Source: CAYUVF01 sp964448045
Lineage (GTDB): Bacteria > Bacteroidota > Rhodothermia > Rhodothermales > Salinibacteraceae
Direction of reading: 5' to 3'
Assembly (NCBI GenBank): GCA_964448045.1
Contig: CAYUVF010000025.1
Location: 1 to 55,149 of the forward strand
Length of the DNA stretch: 55,149 nt
The position numbers were made by a program, and so were the translations under genes. The notes under the pieces were generated by a model that was not told the origin of the DNA, searched no databases, and saw nothing but the letters and a program-made list of their open reading frames with translations. The stretch's first letter is position 1, and every line of letters begins with the position of its first letter. Positions 8,142 through 17,107 of the stretch are shown here, in pieces.

Positions 8142-8735
8142 TCAGGCGTGGGCGGGCTCGTTGCCCGGCTTCCACTTGATGTTGCACCCCATCGACGGTT
8201 TCTGATCGATCTGCACCTCGCCCGTCTTCAGCAGTTCATCGAGCGCCTGGCGCAGGTCATCCCCCGTCGGGGTGCCCTGGTTCGGACGGGTTTCGTCGAA
8301 GCGCCCGCGATAGACGAGCGTGCGATCGGCATCGTAGACGAAAAAATCAGGGGTGCACAGCGCGCCGTACTCCTTGGCGGCCTCTTGCGACTCGTCCTGC
8401 AGATACGGGAACGGATAGTCCTTCTCACGGGCGCGCTCGACCATCCGCTCGAACGAGTCATCGGGATACTTCTCGGGATCGTTCGAGCAGATTCCCACGA
8501 ACTGGACGCCGCGGTCCTGATACTCGCGGGCGGTTTCGAGCAATGCGTCCTCGATGTGCTTGACGTACGGGCAATGATTGCACATAAAGACGACAACCAG
8601 CACGTCGGCCTCGTCGAAATCCGACAGGCTACAATACATGCCTTCCTGATCGTCGGCGCTGGGGTTGGCAACCGGGAGATTGAACGATGGAGCTTCAGAC
8701 CCCAACTCGGTCATTTGCGACTCGGTGACAGCCAT
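8142..8735 (-). CDS. Thioredoxin-like / peroxiredoxin-like redoxin family protein
   Basis: A 197-residue protein of the AhpC/TSA-like thioredoxin fold (the PRX-like1 group), probably cytoplasmic because no signal peptide is seen. The active-site motif is CNHCPYVKHIEDA, a CxxC placed at the end of the first core strand (LVVVFMCNHCPY). The cis-proline region is CTPDFFVYDADRTLVYRGRFDE. The characteristic tail PSMGCNIKWKPGNEP closes the domain. Members are predicted thiol-disulfide oxidoreductases or peroxidases. It is preceded by the PhoU-domain gene on the same strand and followed by a hairpin. Confidence 0.88.
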   Translation of the reverse strand: MAVTESQMTELGSEAPSFNLPVANPSADDQEGMYCSLSDFDEADVLVVVFMCNHCPYVKHIEDALLETAREYQDRGVQFVGICSNDPEKYPDDSFERMVERAREKDYPFPYLQDESQEAAKEYGALCTPDFFVYDADRTLVYRGRFDETRPNQGTPTGDDLRQALDELLKTGEVQIDQKPSMGCNIKWKPGNEPAHA

Positions 8736-8832
8736 GGGCTACAGGTCGAGTTGTGTATGGGAAAGGATTCACGAGCGTGATTCATCAGACAGACGAGGAG
8801 GCCCCGCCCTGTGTTCGGGTCGGGCCGATCCG

Positions 8833-9516
8833 TTACGCCGTTTTCTCGCTGTCCTCCTCTTCGCGCCAGGTGGGCGCGCGGCGGATCTGGTCGAAGGGCG
8901 ATACGACGGTCGAAGCAATGTTGGACAGGTGCGAGCTGACACGGCTGATGAGCCGGGCCGACATCGCGTACACGATCGCTTCGTTCGGCGTGATCTCGTC
9001 CACCTCAGAGAGGTCGCTCAGGTATTCGGTCACGTCGTCCTTCATCTTTTCGTGCGCCATCATCAAGCTCCGAGCCGCCGATTCATCGCTCTCGACGAAG
9101 GCTTCGCGGGCGCGCTCGAACATCCGAAGGACGCGATCGCGCATCTCGCGGACGGGCTGAACCTGCTCGCCCATGCGCGGTTTGTGTGCTAACCGTCCAG
9201 CCTTTTCGAGCGACTTCGCCAGATCGCCGATCCGCTCGGCCTCGTGGACGATGCTCAGCAGCTTCAGGCTGAAGACCAGCTCGCGCTCCGGATCGATTGT
9301 CAGATGCTCCAAGACCACCCGGCGTAGGTCCTGCTCGGACTGGTTGATCTCTTTGTCCAGCGCCTTCAAGTCGATATCGAGAATCTCGTTGTCGAGCACA
9401 AAAGCGGTGGACGCTACAAACATCCGATGCCCGTTTTCGAGCATGTCCTGGACGTGCTCGAAGGCTTGTGCGACCAGCGGGGGTTGTTGCTCGCTAAAAA
9501 AATCAAAAAACCCCAT
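8833..9516 (-). CDS. PhoU-domain protein (phosphate-transport regulator-like)
   Basis: A 227-residue, largely helical cytoplasmic protein. Two PhoU-type helical repeats are visible through the metal/phosphate-site signatures SIVHEAERIGDLAKSLEK (about 90-107) and the degenerate SARLISRVSSHLSNIASTVVSPFDQIR (about 185-211). The N-terminus MGFFDFFSEQQ resembles PhoU-like proteins paired with Na/Pi or Pit transporters. No transporter or Pst genes are in the window, so its partner is elsewhere. It is preceded by a TATATTAGCAC element shared with the efp promoter. Confidence 0.8.
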   Translation of the reverse strand: MGFFDFFSEQQPPLVAQAFEHVQDMLENGHRMFVASTAFVLDNEILDIDLKALDKEINQSEQDLRRVVLEHLTIDPERELVFSLKLLSIVHEAERIGDLAKSLEKAGRLAHKPRMGEQVQPVREMRDRVLRMFERAREAFVESDESAARSLMMAHEKMKDDVTEYLSDLSEVDEITPNEAIVYAMSARLISRVSSHLSNIASTVVSPFDQIRRAPTWREEEDSEKTA

Positions 9517-9535
9517 ACGTAGCTATCCTTTTTAC

Positions 9536-9546
9536 GTGCTAATATA
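9536..9546 (-). promoter_or_regulatory. Putative -10 region of the PhoU-domain gene
   Basis: Read on the minus strand, the 11 bases TATATTAGCAC lie 20 bases upstream of the start codon and are identical to the -10 region and downstream bases of the efp promoter. No good -35 hexamer is found at 16-18 bases, so this is a weaker call. Confidence 0.4.
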
Positions 9547-9624
9547 TTGCTGATGTATCCTTCAGCGGGGATATTGGGTCGATAGGCCCCGCCTGTGAGC
9601 TAAGGTACGGCCGAAAGATACGAC

Positions 9625-9642
9625 GGACACCGCTCGGTGTTC
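9625..9642 (-). terminator. Small hairpin behind the glycosidase gene
   Basis: GGACACC (9625-9631) pairs with GGTGTTC (9636-9642, one wobble) around GCTC, 27 bases behind the stop codon of the glycoside hydrolase on the minus strand, followed by the fairly T-rich GTCGTATCTTTCGG. It may be a weak terminator. Confidence 0.35.
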
Positions 9643-9668
9643 ACCTCCTCAGCCACGGGCTCCGCGTT

Positions 9669-11231
9669 TCAGCGCGCATCGGTCTTGGTGAGATACCAGA
9701 CGAGCGCCTGCTGTGCAACAGGCGCGTCGCTGAACGTGCAAAGCAGCGACCGAGCCTCAGCGGGCACGACGTCCAGCACCTGTGGCCCGCCGAGAGCCGC
9801 CACCGTGGCGGGATGATCTGATACGATTGTGCGCAACAGCATCGTCTGGGCCGCGCTCAACCCAGCCGACTGCCAGGCAGCCGGGGTCGACGTCACAGCG
9901 ATGAGTACCTGATCGGCGCGGCGCGCCTGCACTTCGATCTGCTCCATGCGCTCACGGGACAGATCGGCCGGAGCATCTTCGTAGTCGCCCCGAGGCCAGG
10001 CGAGCCGGGCGGCCTCCTCCAGCGGCGACGTATCCTCCGGGACCGACCGTACCATCCGGATGACCAGAACCCGCTGCATTCGGTCGATGGACGGCGGCTC
10101 GGCGGCGCTTCCCCATACAGTCACTCCCCGGCGGGCGACCTGTTCGGCGTGGGCCTGATGAGCCGGCGCGCCTACCACGGGATCGTCCGCCGCGGCCGAT
10201 GGCGCAAACCCATCAGGACCGAAGCGCTCCGCCCACTGCGTTTTGAGCCGCCATACCCGCTCGAACGCCTCCTGCAGGCGCACCTCGGCCAATCGGCCCT
10301 GGTTCACCGCGCGCACGAGCCCCTCGACGACGGCCCTCGGATCGGCGGGATCGAGCAGCACATCGACGCCCGATTGGATCAGCGTGGCGGCCCGGGTGCC
10401 GGGCTCGGCATCGGAGGCCGCGCCTTCCATCCGCAGGCTGTCGCTGATGACGACGCCGCCAAACCCCATCGCGTCGCGCAACAGATCCTGCAGGATCGGT
10501 GGAGAGTTCGTCGCGGGGCGGCGCACGGGGTCCAGTGCCGGATACGCCACGTGGGCGGTCATCACGCTGTCGACTCCAGCCTCGATGGCGGCCCGGAACG
10601 GCGCGCCGTCGACCGCCATCAGCGCCTCACGCGATGCCGAAACGACGGGCAGCGTGGCATGCGAATCGGTATCTGTGCGGCCGTGGCCGGGAAAGTGCTT
10701 GGCCGTGGTGAGGAGCCCCTCGGCCCGCGCCCCCCGGATGAAGGCTTTCACCAGGCCCTCCGTGGTCGCCGGCTCCTCACTAAACGCCCGCGTCCCGATG
10801 ATCGGGTTGGCCGGATTGAGGTTGACATCGGCCACCGGCGCGAAGGCCCAGTGGATACCGCAGGCGCGAGCTTCACGTGCAGCCATCCGGGCCGATGTGC
10901 GGACGGCCTCGCCTGCGTCCTCGACAGCGGCGAAGGCCCGCGCATGTGGAAACTCCGTCGCCCCCGCCACCTGCTGCCCCACTCCGCGCTCCATGTCGGT
11001 CCCCACCAGCAGCGGATGCGGGCTGTGCGCCTGCAGCGCGGCGAGCGTGCGGGCCGCATGCGGCCAGGTGCCGTTAAACAGTACAACGCCCCCGATGGGA
11101 CACTGCTCGATGAGCGACTGCACGCGAGCGGCATCGTCCTCGGCCGCAATCGGCGGCGTCATGTTGGACCCGAGCCGCACAAAAACCAGTTGCGCCGCTT
11201 TCTCACGCAGCGTTTGAGGCGGGATCAACAC
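9669..11231 (-). CDS. Glycoside hydrolase family 3 (NagZ-like beta-N-acetylhexosaminidase)
   Basis: A 520-residue GH3 enzyme. The catalytic (beta/alpha)8 domain covers about residues 5-340: VGTDMERGVGQQV for substrate binding, the NagZ-type loop KHFPGHGRTDTDSH (178-191) carrying the Asp/His general acid dyad, and the nucleophile D264 in GGVVISDSLRM. The remaining 170 residues resemble the second, C-terminal GH3 domain in truncated form. The loop type indicates a beta-N-acetylglucosaminidase, probably for peptidoglycan turnover. No signal peptide is seen. The start used is GTG at 11231. The next gene upstream (126-residue secreted protein) ends 30 bases before this start. Confidence 0.9.
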   Translation of the reverse strand: MLIPPQTLREKAAQLVFVRLGSNMTPPIAAEDDAARVQSLIEQCPIGGVVLFNGTWPHAARTLAALQAHSPHPLLVGTDMERGVGQQVAGATEFPHARAFAAVEDAGEAVRTSARMAAREARACGIHWAFAPVADVNLNPANPIIGTRAFSEEPATTEGLVKAFIRGARAEGLLTTAKHFPGHGRTDTDSHATLPVVSASREALMAVDGAPFRAAIEAGVDSVMTAHVAYPALDPVRRPATNSPPILQDLLRDAMGFGGVVISDSLRMEGAASDAEPGTRAATLIQSGVDVLLDPADPRAVVEGLVRAVNQGRLAEVRLQEAFERVWRLKTQWAERFGPDGFAPSAAADDPVVGAPAHQAHAEQVARRGVTVWGSAAEPPSIDRMQRVLVIRMVRSVPEDTSPLEEAARLAWPRGDYEDAPADLSRERMEQIEVQARRADQVLIAVTSTPAAWQSAGLSAAQTMLLRTIVSDHPATVAALGGPQVLDVVPAEARSLLCTFSDAPVAQQALVWYLTKTDAR

Positions 11232-11261
11232 GGGCCGTCGGAGCGAGATCAGGAGGAGCGA

Positions 11262-11642
11262 TTAATGGTATCGGGGGCGCGGCAGTGGCGGTCGCCGCAA
11301 GCTGTCGTATGGCATCGGTGGGGGCACTGGATACACCATACCCGGATCGTCCACATCGGGCCGGAGGCGAAGCACAAACGCGCACGTCGCAGGTGGAACA
11401 ATCATGTTTCTGTCCAGCAGCGCAGGCGAATCCATCCAGGGGCGTGCCGGTCGCTTCCGCGGATCGGGTCGGTCCATGCGCCCCTCGGCGCCGCAGTGCA
11501 GCGTGTCGACACGCATCGCGAGCCGATCCTGCTCCGGCGAAGGGGGCATCCACCACGGTCGCTCCGCCGATTGGGCACAAGCATCGCACGCCCCGGCCAA
11601 GAGAAAGAATCCGATCCCGAGTGTCCATCCAAGGAGTCGCAT
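11262..11642 (-). CDS. Secreted proline-rich protein of unknown function
   Basis: A 126-residue product with a clear signal peptide (MRLLGWTLGIGFFLLAGAC..., cleavage near ACAQ-SAE). The mature part is rich in proline, arginine and aspartate with WWMPPSP near the start and PVPPPMPYDSLRRPPLPRPR at the end, and has two cysteines after the signal. No family recognised. It sits in a minus-strand run between nadD (63 bases upstream) and the GH3 enzyme (30 bases downstream), so it could be co-expressed with the glycosidase; this is the only functional hint. Confidence 0.55.
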   Translation of the reverse strand: MRLLGWTLGIGFFLLAGACDACAQSAERPWWMPPSPEQDRLAMRVDTLHCGAEGRMDRPDPRKRPARPWMDSPALLDRNMIVPPATCAFVLRLRPDVDDPGMVYPVPPPMPYDSLRRPPLPRPRYH

Positions 11643-11705
11643 CGCCCTGATCGTGTAAGATACCGGTTTCGCTTTCGCACCCTCTAAACGAACACGAGCT
11701 GGGCG

Positions 11706-12308
11706 TTATTGCCGCGCCGGGGCCTCGGTTTCTGCATAAAGATCGTGCTCGGCGATATAGTTGCGCACGGCATCGGGCACGAGGTAGCGGATGGAGCGGT
11801 CGCGGCGGCACCGGGCACGCACCTCGGTCCCCGAGACCTCGAGCAGCGGGGCGTCGGCGAAGCGGACATGGTTGGAGTAGCGCGGGTCGGCAATCGAGGA
11901 GATGGCCCCCGGACGTTTGTAAACGATCAGCGGGACCCGGTCGACGATCTCATCCGGGCAGTGCCACTGGCCAAAGTCGCGCATGCTATCGCTCCCGATG
12001 ATCAGCCAGAAGGAGATCGCGGGATGCTCTGCTTGGAGGGCACGAAGCGTATCGACCGTGTACGAGATGCCCTCCCGCTGAATCTCGATGTCCGACACCG
12101 TAAAAGCCGGATTATCGGCCGTGGCGCATCGGGTCATCGCCAAGCGGTGCTCTGCCGAGGCCAGTTCGCCGTCTTCCTTGTGAGGCGGATTGTGACTCGG
12201 GACCCACCAGATCGCTTCCAGCCCGAACTGGTCGCGCACCGTTTCGGCTACGATCAGATGCGCGGTGTGCGGCGGGTTGAACGAGCCGCCGAAAATACCG
12301 ATGTCCAT
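11706..12308 (-). CDS. nadD: Nicotinate-nucleotide adenylyltransferase NadD
   Basis: A 200-residue nucleotidyltransferase joining ATP and nicotinate mononucleotide to deamido-NAD, a core step of NAD synthesis. Seen: GIFGGSFNPPHTAHL with the (H/T)xxH motif at the N-terminus, WWVPSHNPPHK for the substrate loop, IIGSDSMRDFGQW in the middle, and VSGTEVRARCRRDRSIRYLVPDAVRNYI, the C-terminal ISSTxxR-like signature, at the end. The length is typical. It is 35 bases downstream of bamD on the same strand, so the two may be one unit. Confidence 0.95.
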   Translation of the reverse strand: MDIGIFGGSFNPPHTAHLIVAETVRDQFGLEAIWWVPSHNPPHKEDGELASAEHRLAMTRCATADNPAFTVSDIEIQREGISYTVDTLRALQAEHPAISFWLIIGSDSMRDFGQWHCPDEIVDRVPLIVYKRPGAISSIADPRYSNHVRFADAPLLEVSGTEVRARCRRDRSIRYLVPDAVRNYIAEHDLYAETEAPARQ

Positions 12309-12343
12309 GGCTGGTGGGCCGGTGGTTACAGAGGAGCCGGGTG

Positions 12344-13174
12344 CTACCCGCTGGCGCTATCGGCGATGGACTCCCGCTCGCGGATCTCTTTCATCCGCTG
12401 CTGAGCCTGTTCGTAGAGCGATTCGGCCTGTTTGAGTAGCGGGCTGTCGGGGAAGAGCTGGGTCAGCCGGTTGTAGTGATCCAGGGCCTTCTGCAAGCGC
12501 TCGGCCTGGCGCTGCTCAACGCTGCGGTTGCTGTACTCGATGAAGGTGCGCACGGCCCCAAGCAGGGCGTTATCGGCCCACGAGGTTTCGGGATACTGGT
12601 CGAAGGCTGTTTCGTACGTCAGCGCAGCGGCCCGGTACATACCGCGCCGCTCGTACAACTCGGCTGCGGCAATCTTCTTATGCGCCAGCTTTTCGCGCAG
12701 CTCCTTGATGTGCTTCTCGGCTTCGGGAGCGCGCTCGTGCTGCGGATACCGGTCGAGGAAGAGCTGGAAGAGCGAAATCGCCTGCTCGGTATCAGTCTGG
12801 TCGAGCTGATACCGGGGAGAGAGCTGATAATAACACATGGCCCGCTCGAACTCGGCGGTGGGCACGCGCTCGTCGTTGCGGTAAAGCTGGATGAAGCGCC
12901 GGTACTCGGTTGCGGCGAGGCGATACTGCTTGTCTTCATAGTAGGAGCGCGCCATGAGCAGCTGCGCATCATCCGACCACTCGGTCGCCCGCCCGTACGA
13001 GAAGACAGCGCGAAAGTAGCGGATGGCATCGCTGTACTCCTCCTCTTCGTACAACTGCTCCCCCTTCTGGAACGCCTCCTCGGCGGAGGAGTGGCGCACC
13101 TGCCCACTTCCCGAGCAGCCAGCCACAGCCAGGACCAAAAAGACAATCAGGGCGAGCGAACAAGAACGTCGCAT
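12344..13174 (-). CDS. bamD: Outer membrane assembly lipoprotein BamD (YfiO family)
   Basis: A 276-residue lipoprotein of the beta-barrel assembly machine. The start at 13174 gives MRRSCSLALIVFLVLAVAGC, a signal peptide with lipobox cysteine at 20; the longer frame would add 37 non-signal residues. Tandem TPR repeats follow: AFQKGEQLYEEEEYSDAIRYF, DAQLLMARSYYEDKQYRLAATEY, FQLFLDRYPQHERAPEA, and further copies toward the C-terminus, which is where BamD binds BamA/BamC-like partners. It shows that the organism has an outer membrane. The next gene upstream, an LpoA-like protein, also starts with tetratricopeptide-like helices. Confidence 0.92.
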   Translation of the reverse strand: MRRSCSLALIVFLVLAVAGCSGSGQVRHSSAEEAFQKGEQLYEEEEYSDAIRYFRAVFSYGRATEWSDDAQLLMARSYYEDKQYRLAATEYRRFIQLYRNDERVPTAEFERAMCYYQLSPRYQLDQTDTEQAISLFQLFLDRYPQHERAPEAEKHIKELREKLAHKKIAAAELYERRGMYRAAALTYETAFDQYPETSWADNALLGAVRTFIEYSNRSVEQRQAERLQKALDHYNRLTQLFPDSPLLKQAESLYEQAQQRMKEIRERESIADSASG

Positions 13175-13324
13175 GTAAGGGCGTGTGTGCAAATGCAACA
13201 GGGTGTCGAGGATCGAGAGGGGCAGCGTGCGGAGTAGGATGGGCGCGCGTAGACCGAGTATGGCCCCGCTGGTGAAAGCGCCCATCGTACGACCCGCCCA
13301 TCGGACTGTTCCTCTTGTGAGCGG

Positions 13325-14920
13325 TCAGCGGAGGCGATCAACCTGGTTGTTTCGGTAGCGATGGACGAACATCGACTGGTTCACGTTGCGCCCGTCAAAG
13401 TCGATTTTGATGCCGACGCCTTCGTAAGCAGGAGCCTCACGAATCCGCACCTGCATCGGTTGGCCGGTGGGCTGGCTCGCCCGCTCCAGCATGAACCGCG
13501 CGACATCATACCCGGTGAAGGCAAGCCGGCGCGCCGTTACGTGTAGATCGGCGGGGGGGTCGCCGGTGAGCAGCCGGTACTGCCGCATGTACACCTGTAC
13601 GGGCGAGCGCGTCTCATCGACGAAGAAGTCGTTCGTGTAGGTCGCCTGAAATGGACTCGCGAGCCGCGCGATGGTCAACCCGTGCCATTCGGCGTTGCCG
13701 AGCACGCGAAAGTTGATGCCGGAGGTGCGGCTGAGCCAGGCGAGCCCGGTGAGGGCGTCCTGGATGCGTCCGCCCGCATTGGATCCGGCGATGGGCAGGT
13801 AGAGCGCCTCGGCACGGCGGAGCGAATCGCGCGAGAGCGAATCGGGCTGGAGCTCTTGCTGGAGTTGGGACCAGGCGCGGGCGTTGGGAAGCCGCTCGTC
13901 GAAGGCCAGCTCGGCATCGAGCCGGCGAATCTCACGGCGGAACCCCTCGGCCATCCGCTCGCTGATGCTGTTGCCCTGCTCGGTAAGAATGCCGACTCCG
14001 TCTACCAGCAGGCTGCGCACGGCGAAGCGGGCCATAATCTCGCCGCGCGTTTCGATGGTGGGGTTGGCCTGGAAAACGTAGCGCCGGCCAGCCGAGACGC
14101 CTTCGTCGGTGGCGAGCGGGGCCATAAGCACGACCCCGGCGCGCTCGGCCGTTTCGGCAGCGGCCTGGGCCTCGTGGCTGTAGAGCGGACCGATGATAAA
14201 GTCGACGTTGTCGATCTGCACCAGCGAGTCGACAGCAGCCTGGGCCCCGCTGGCCTCGCCCCGCGTGTTGCGGAAGTACATCTCGGCAATGCGATCGGGC
14301 GGGGTGGTCTGTTCGGTTATCACGCGCCGGGTCGTCTCGTTGGCCGAGCGCACGACGCGCGTCTGCTCATCCTCGGCGGAGGCGTAGCGCCGTTCCACGC
14401 CGTTGTGCGCATCGACCGCCAGCCGGATGCCGTTGAACATCGCTTGCGCGAGCGGAGCGTCTTCTCCAGCCAGCGGCAGCGCAATGCCAATCCGGATGCG
14501 ATCCGGCTCGTCTTGCGTGCGACGCCGGGCGGTTCGGGCGTAGTCGAGCACCCGCCGGGCTTCGTCGCGGTAGCTCGTCTGCGGATAGCGATCGAGCAGC
14601 GTGCTGAGCACATCGATCGCGCGGGCGTGCTGCTCCATCCGGTAGAGGGCCTTGCCAGCCATCAGCAGCGACGCCGTGGTCTTTTGATTGAGGCGGTACT
14701 CGGTGACGAGCCGGAAGCGCCGCTGCGCCAACGCATATTCGCCGCGCTCGAAGGCGTCGAGCGCCTGCTCGAACAGCGCCTCGGCCTCGCCGAGTTCAGG
14801 GACGGCCGCTTCACCCGACTGGCCATGCACAGTGGGAAAGACCGGACTGGCATGCAGCAAAGCGACGCAGCCGCACAGAAGCAGCAGCAACCGGAGCGTA
14901 GAACGGATTCGCGTTGTCAT
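13325..14920 (-). CDS. LpoA-like penicillin-binding-protein activator / periplasmic binding protein type 1
   Basis: A 531-residue exported protein. A signal peptide (about residues 1-34, no clear lipobox at its end) is followed by TPR-like helices (EALFEQALDAFERGEYALAQRRF, RAIDVLSTLLDRYPQTSYRDEA) and, from about residue 142, a type I periplasmic-binding fold beginning IRIGIALPLAGEDAPLAQAMFNG, with FIIGPLYSHEAQAAAETAERAGVVLMAPLATDEG, ANPTIETRGEIMARFA and GVGILTEQGNS. This TPR plus Leu/Ile/Val-binding-like arrangement is that of LpoA and its relatives. LpoA activates PBP1A in proteobacteria; the role here is inferred. It is followed on the same strand by bamD, so it belongs to an envelope gene group. 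Confidence 0.75.
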   Translation of the reverse strand: MTTRIRSTLRLLLLLCGCVALLHASPVFPTVHGQSGEAAVPELGEAEALFEQALDAFERGEYALAQRRFRLVTEYRLNQKTTASLLMAGKALYRMEQHARAIDVLSTLLDRYPQTSYRDEARRVLDYARTARRRTQDEPDRIRIGIALPLAGEDAPLAQAMFNGIRLAVDAHNGVERRYASAEDEQTRVVRSANETTRRVITEQTTPPDRIAEMYFRNTRGEASGAQAAVDSLVQIDNVDFIIGPLYSHEAQAAAETAERAGVVLMAPLATDEGVSAGRRYVFQANPTIETRGEIMARFAVRSLLVDGVGILTEQGNSISERMAEGFRREIRRLDAELAFDERLPNARAWSQLQQELQPDSLSRDSLRRAEALYLPIAGSNAGGRIQDALTGLAWLSRTSGINFRVLGNAEWHGLTIARLASPFQATYTNDFFVDETRSPVQVYMRQYRLLTGDPPADLHVTARRLAFTGYDVARFMLERASQPTGQPMQVRIREAPAYEGVGIKIDFDGRNVNQSMFVHRYRNNQVDRLR

Positions 14921-15002
14921 AGACTCTTCGCTGATGATCGACGAACCGTCAGTGAAACGAGCCGCCGCGTCGATTTATTGCCCGCCCCGGCGCCCTGCGT
15001 GC

Positions 15003-16583
15003 CTACTCCCACTCGATGGTGGCCGGCGGCTTCGAGCTGATGTCGTAAACCGTGCGGTTGAGCCCCGGCACCTCGTTGACGATGCGGTTCGAGACGTGGC
15101 CCAGGAAGTCGTCAGGCAACTGGGCCCAGTCGGCCGTCATGCCGTCGACGCTGGTGACGGCCCGCAACGCACAGACGTTCTCGTACGTCCGCTCATCGCC
15201 CATCACGCCGACGCTTTGCACCGGAAGCAGCACGGCGAAGGCCTGCCACACCTCATCGTAGAGATCGTTGGCGCGTAGCTCGTCGATGAAGATGGCGTCG
15301 GCTTCGCGGAGCAGCGCCAGCCGCTCGGGCGTCACGGCACCGAGGATGCGGATGGCCAGCCCCGGACCGGGGAACGGATGGCGCCCGACAATCGATGCGG
15401 GCACGTCGAGCAACCGTCCAATCTCGCGGACTTCATCTTTGAACAGCTCACGAAACGGTTCAATCAGCTCGAAATCCAGCTCCTCCGGCAGTCCGCCCAC
15501 ATTGTGGTGCGTCTTGATCGTGGCGGACGGCCCTTTGAACGAGACGCTCTCGATGACATCGGGATAGAGCGTGCCCTGCGCCAGAAACGCGGGTCGGTGG
15601 CCCAACTCCTCGGTGATGCGCTGCGTCTGCTCATCGAACACGTCGATGAACGTGTTGCCGATGAGGACGCGCTTCTCCTCCGGATCGATCACGCCGTCCA
15701 GCGCATCGAGGAACTGCTCGGTGGCGTCGACGGCGTGGAGGTCCATGTGGAAGTGGCCGCGGAAGGTGTCCTGCACCTGCGTCCATTCGCCTTTGCGGAG
15801 CAGCCCATTGTTGACGAAGATGCAGTGCAACTGATCGCCGATGGCACGGTCGAGCAGCGCGGCGGCCACCGACGAATCGACCCCGCCGGAGAGACCGAGG
15901 ATCACGTGCCGGTCGCCCACTCGCTCGCGGATGGCGGCCGTCTTCTCCTCGACAAACGAGGCGGGCGTCCAGTCGCCCCGGCAACCGCAGATCTCGTGCG
16001 CGAAGTTTTCCAGCACCTGCCGCCCGAAGTCGGTGTGAACGACCTCGGGGTGGAATTGCACGCCGTAGTGCGGCGCCTCGGTGCTGCGCACGGCCGCGAC
16101 CGGGGCATTGTTGGTGCGCGCGATGACGGCGTAATTATCGGGCAGCTGCGTGAGGTGGTCGCCGTGGCTCATCCAGACGGTCGAGCCGCTGGGTACGTCG
16201 GCGAAGAGGTCGGGCTCGCCGTTGCCGTGGTCGGTCACCTCGATCTGCGCCCGCCCGAACTCGCGGCGTTCGGCCCGCTCGACGGCCCCGCCCAGCAGAT
16301 GCGCCATCGCCTGCAATCCGTAGCAGATGCCCAGCACCGGCACGGGCGATCCATCGGCCTGCTGCAGGTCGAGGAATCGGGGGTCGAGCTGCGGCGCCTC
16401 GGCGTCGTAGACCGAGCACGGGCCGCCCGAGAGGATGAGGCCTTTCGGGTCCATCGCTTCGACGGTCTCCGGCTCAATAGTGCAGGGGTGGATTTCGGAG
16501 TAGACGCCCGCCTCGCGCACGCGCCGCGCGATGAGCTGCGTGTACTGCGAGCCGAAGTCCAGGATGATGATTCGCTCGTGCAT
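15003..16583 (-). CDS. guaA: GMP synthase (glutamine-hydrolysing)
   Basis: A 526-residue enzyme converting XMP to GMP with glutamine and ATP. The class I glutamine amidotransferase domain (about 5-205) has the nucleophile C87 in LGICYGLQAMA and the His-Glu pair H178/E180 in VQFHPEV. The ATP pyrophosphatase domain begins with the PP-loop SGGVDSS (232-238). The C-terminal dimerisation domain ends IYDISSKPPATIEWE, the usual end. The start at 16583 (MHERIIILDFGSQYTQ) fits the family; 17 upstream codons are open but unlikely. It lies 75 bases after gcvH, with a 14-bp degenerate repeat in between. Confidence 0.97.
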   Translation of the reverse strand: MHERIIILDFGSQYTQLIARRVREAGVYSEIHPCTIEPETVEAMDPKGLILSGGPCSVYDAEAPQLDPRFLDLQQADGSPVPVLGICYGLQAMAHLLGGAVERAERREFGRAQIEVTDHGNGEPDLFADVPSGSTVWMSHGDHLTQLPDNYAVIARTNNAPVAAVRSTEAPHYGVQFHPEVVHTDFGRQVLENFAHEICGCRGDWTPASFVEEKTAAIRERVGDRHVILGLSGGVDSSVAAALLDRAIGDQLHCIFVNNGLLRKGEWTQVQDTFRGHFHMDLHAVDATEQFLDALDGVIDPEEKRVLIGNTFIDVFDEQTQRITEELGHRPAFLAQGTLYPDVIESVSFKGPSATIKTHHNVGGLPEELDFELIEPFRELFKDEVREIGRLLDVPASIVGRHPFPGPGLAIRILGAVTPERLALLREADAIFIDELRANDLYDEVWQAFAVLLPVQSVGVMGDERTYENVCALRAVTSVDGMTADWAQLPDDFLGHVSNRIVNEVPGLNRTVYDISSKPPATIEWE

Positions 16584-16624
16584 CAGGTCGAATATCGATG
16601 TACGAAGTGTGAATGCCGAATGCC

Positions 16625-16671
16625 CATTCGCCAATCGACATTCGCCGGTCGTAATTCGCTACACTAATTCG
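16625..16671. repeat. Degenerate 14-bp tandem repeat between gcvH and guaA
   Basis: The pentamer ATTCG recurs at 16626, 16640 and 16654 with an exact 14-base period, and again at 16667. Units are CATTCGCCAATCGA, CATTCGCCGGTCGT and AATTCGCTACACTA. Just to the left, GAATGCCGAATGCC is a diverged inverted copy. It covers the gcvH stop codon and the leader of guaA. Confidence 0.5.
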
Positions 16672-17039
16672 GCGTACTCATCGGCGCGCATCAGCTCGTC
16701 GAGATCATTCATATTGTCGATCTCGATCTTGACCATCCAGCCCTCCCCGTACGGATCCTGGTTCACCTTTTCCGGCGCCGTTTCGAGGTCGTGGTTAATC
16801 TCGGCGATCGCGCCATCAACCGGCATGAACAGCTCCGACACGGTCTTGACGGCTTCGACCGTGCCGAATACGCCGTCTTGCTCGACCTCGGTGCCCTCGG
16901 GCTCAATCTCGACGAAGACAATGTCGCCCAGCTCGCTCTGGGCGAAATCGGTGATGCCTACCGTGCCCGTCTGGTTGGTTTCGTCGACGCGCAGCCATTC
17001 GTGGTCTTCGGTGTAGTACAGATCATCGGGGAAATCCAT
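16659..17039 (-). CDS. gcvH: Glycine cleavage system H protein
   Basis: A 126-residue, strongly acidic carrier that shuttles the methylamine group of glycine between the P, T and L proteins on a lipoyl arm. The lipoyl lysine is K65 in GTVEAVKTVSELFMPVDG. The N-terminus MDFPDDLYYTEDHEWLRV and the segment GITDFAQSELGDIVFVE are standard. No other glycine-cleavage genes are in the window. It lies between accC (68 bases upstream) and guaA (75 bases downstream) on the same strand. Confidence 0.96.
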   Translation of the reverse strand: MDFPDDLYYTEDHEWLRVDETNQTGTVGITDFAQSELGDIVFVEIEPEGTEVEQDGVFGTVEAVKTVSELFMPVDGAIAEINHDLETAPEKVNQDPYGEGWMVKIEIDNMNDLDELMRADEYAELV

Positions 17040-17107
17040 AGCGGGTCGCGATGTGAGTTAGGCGGTGTGGGTGAAATAAATCTGGCGAGGGGCGGCGGGC
17101 GCAGCCT

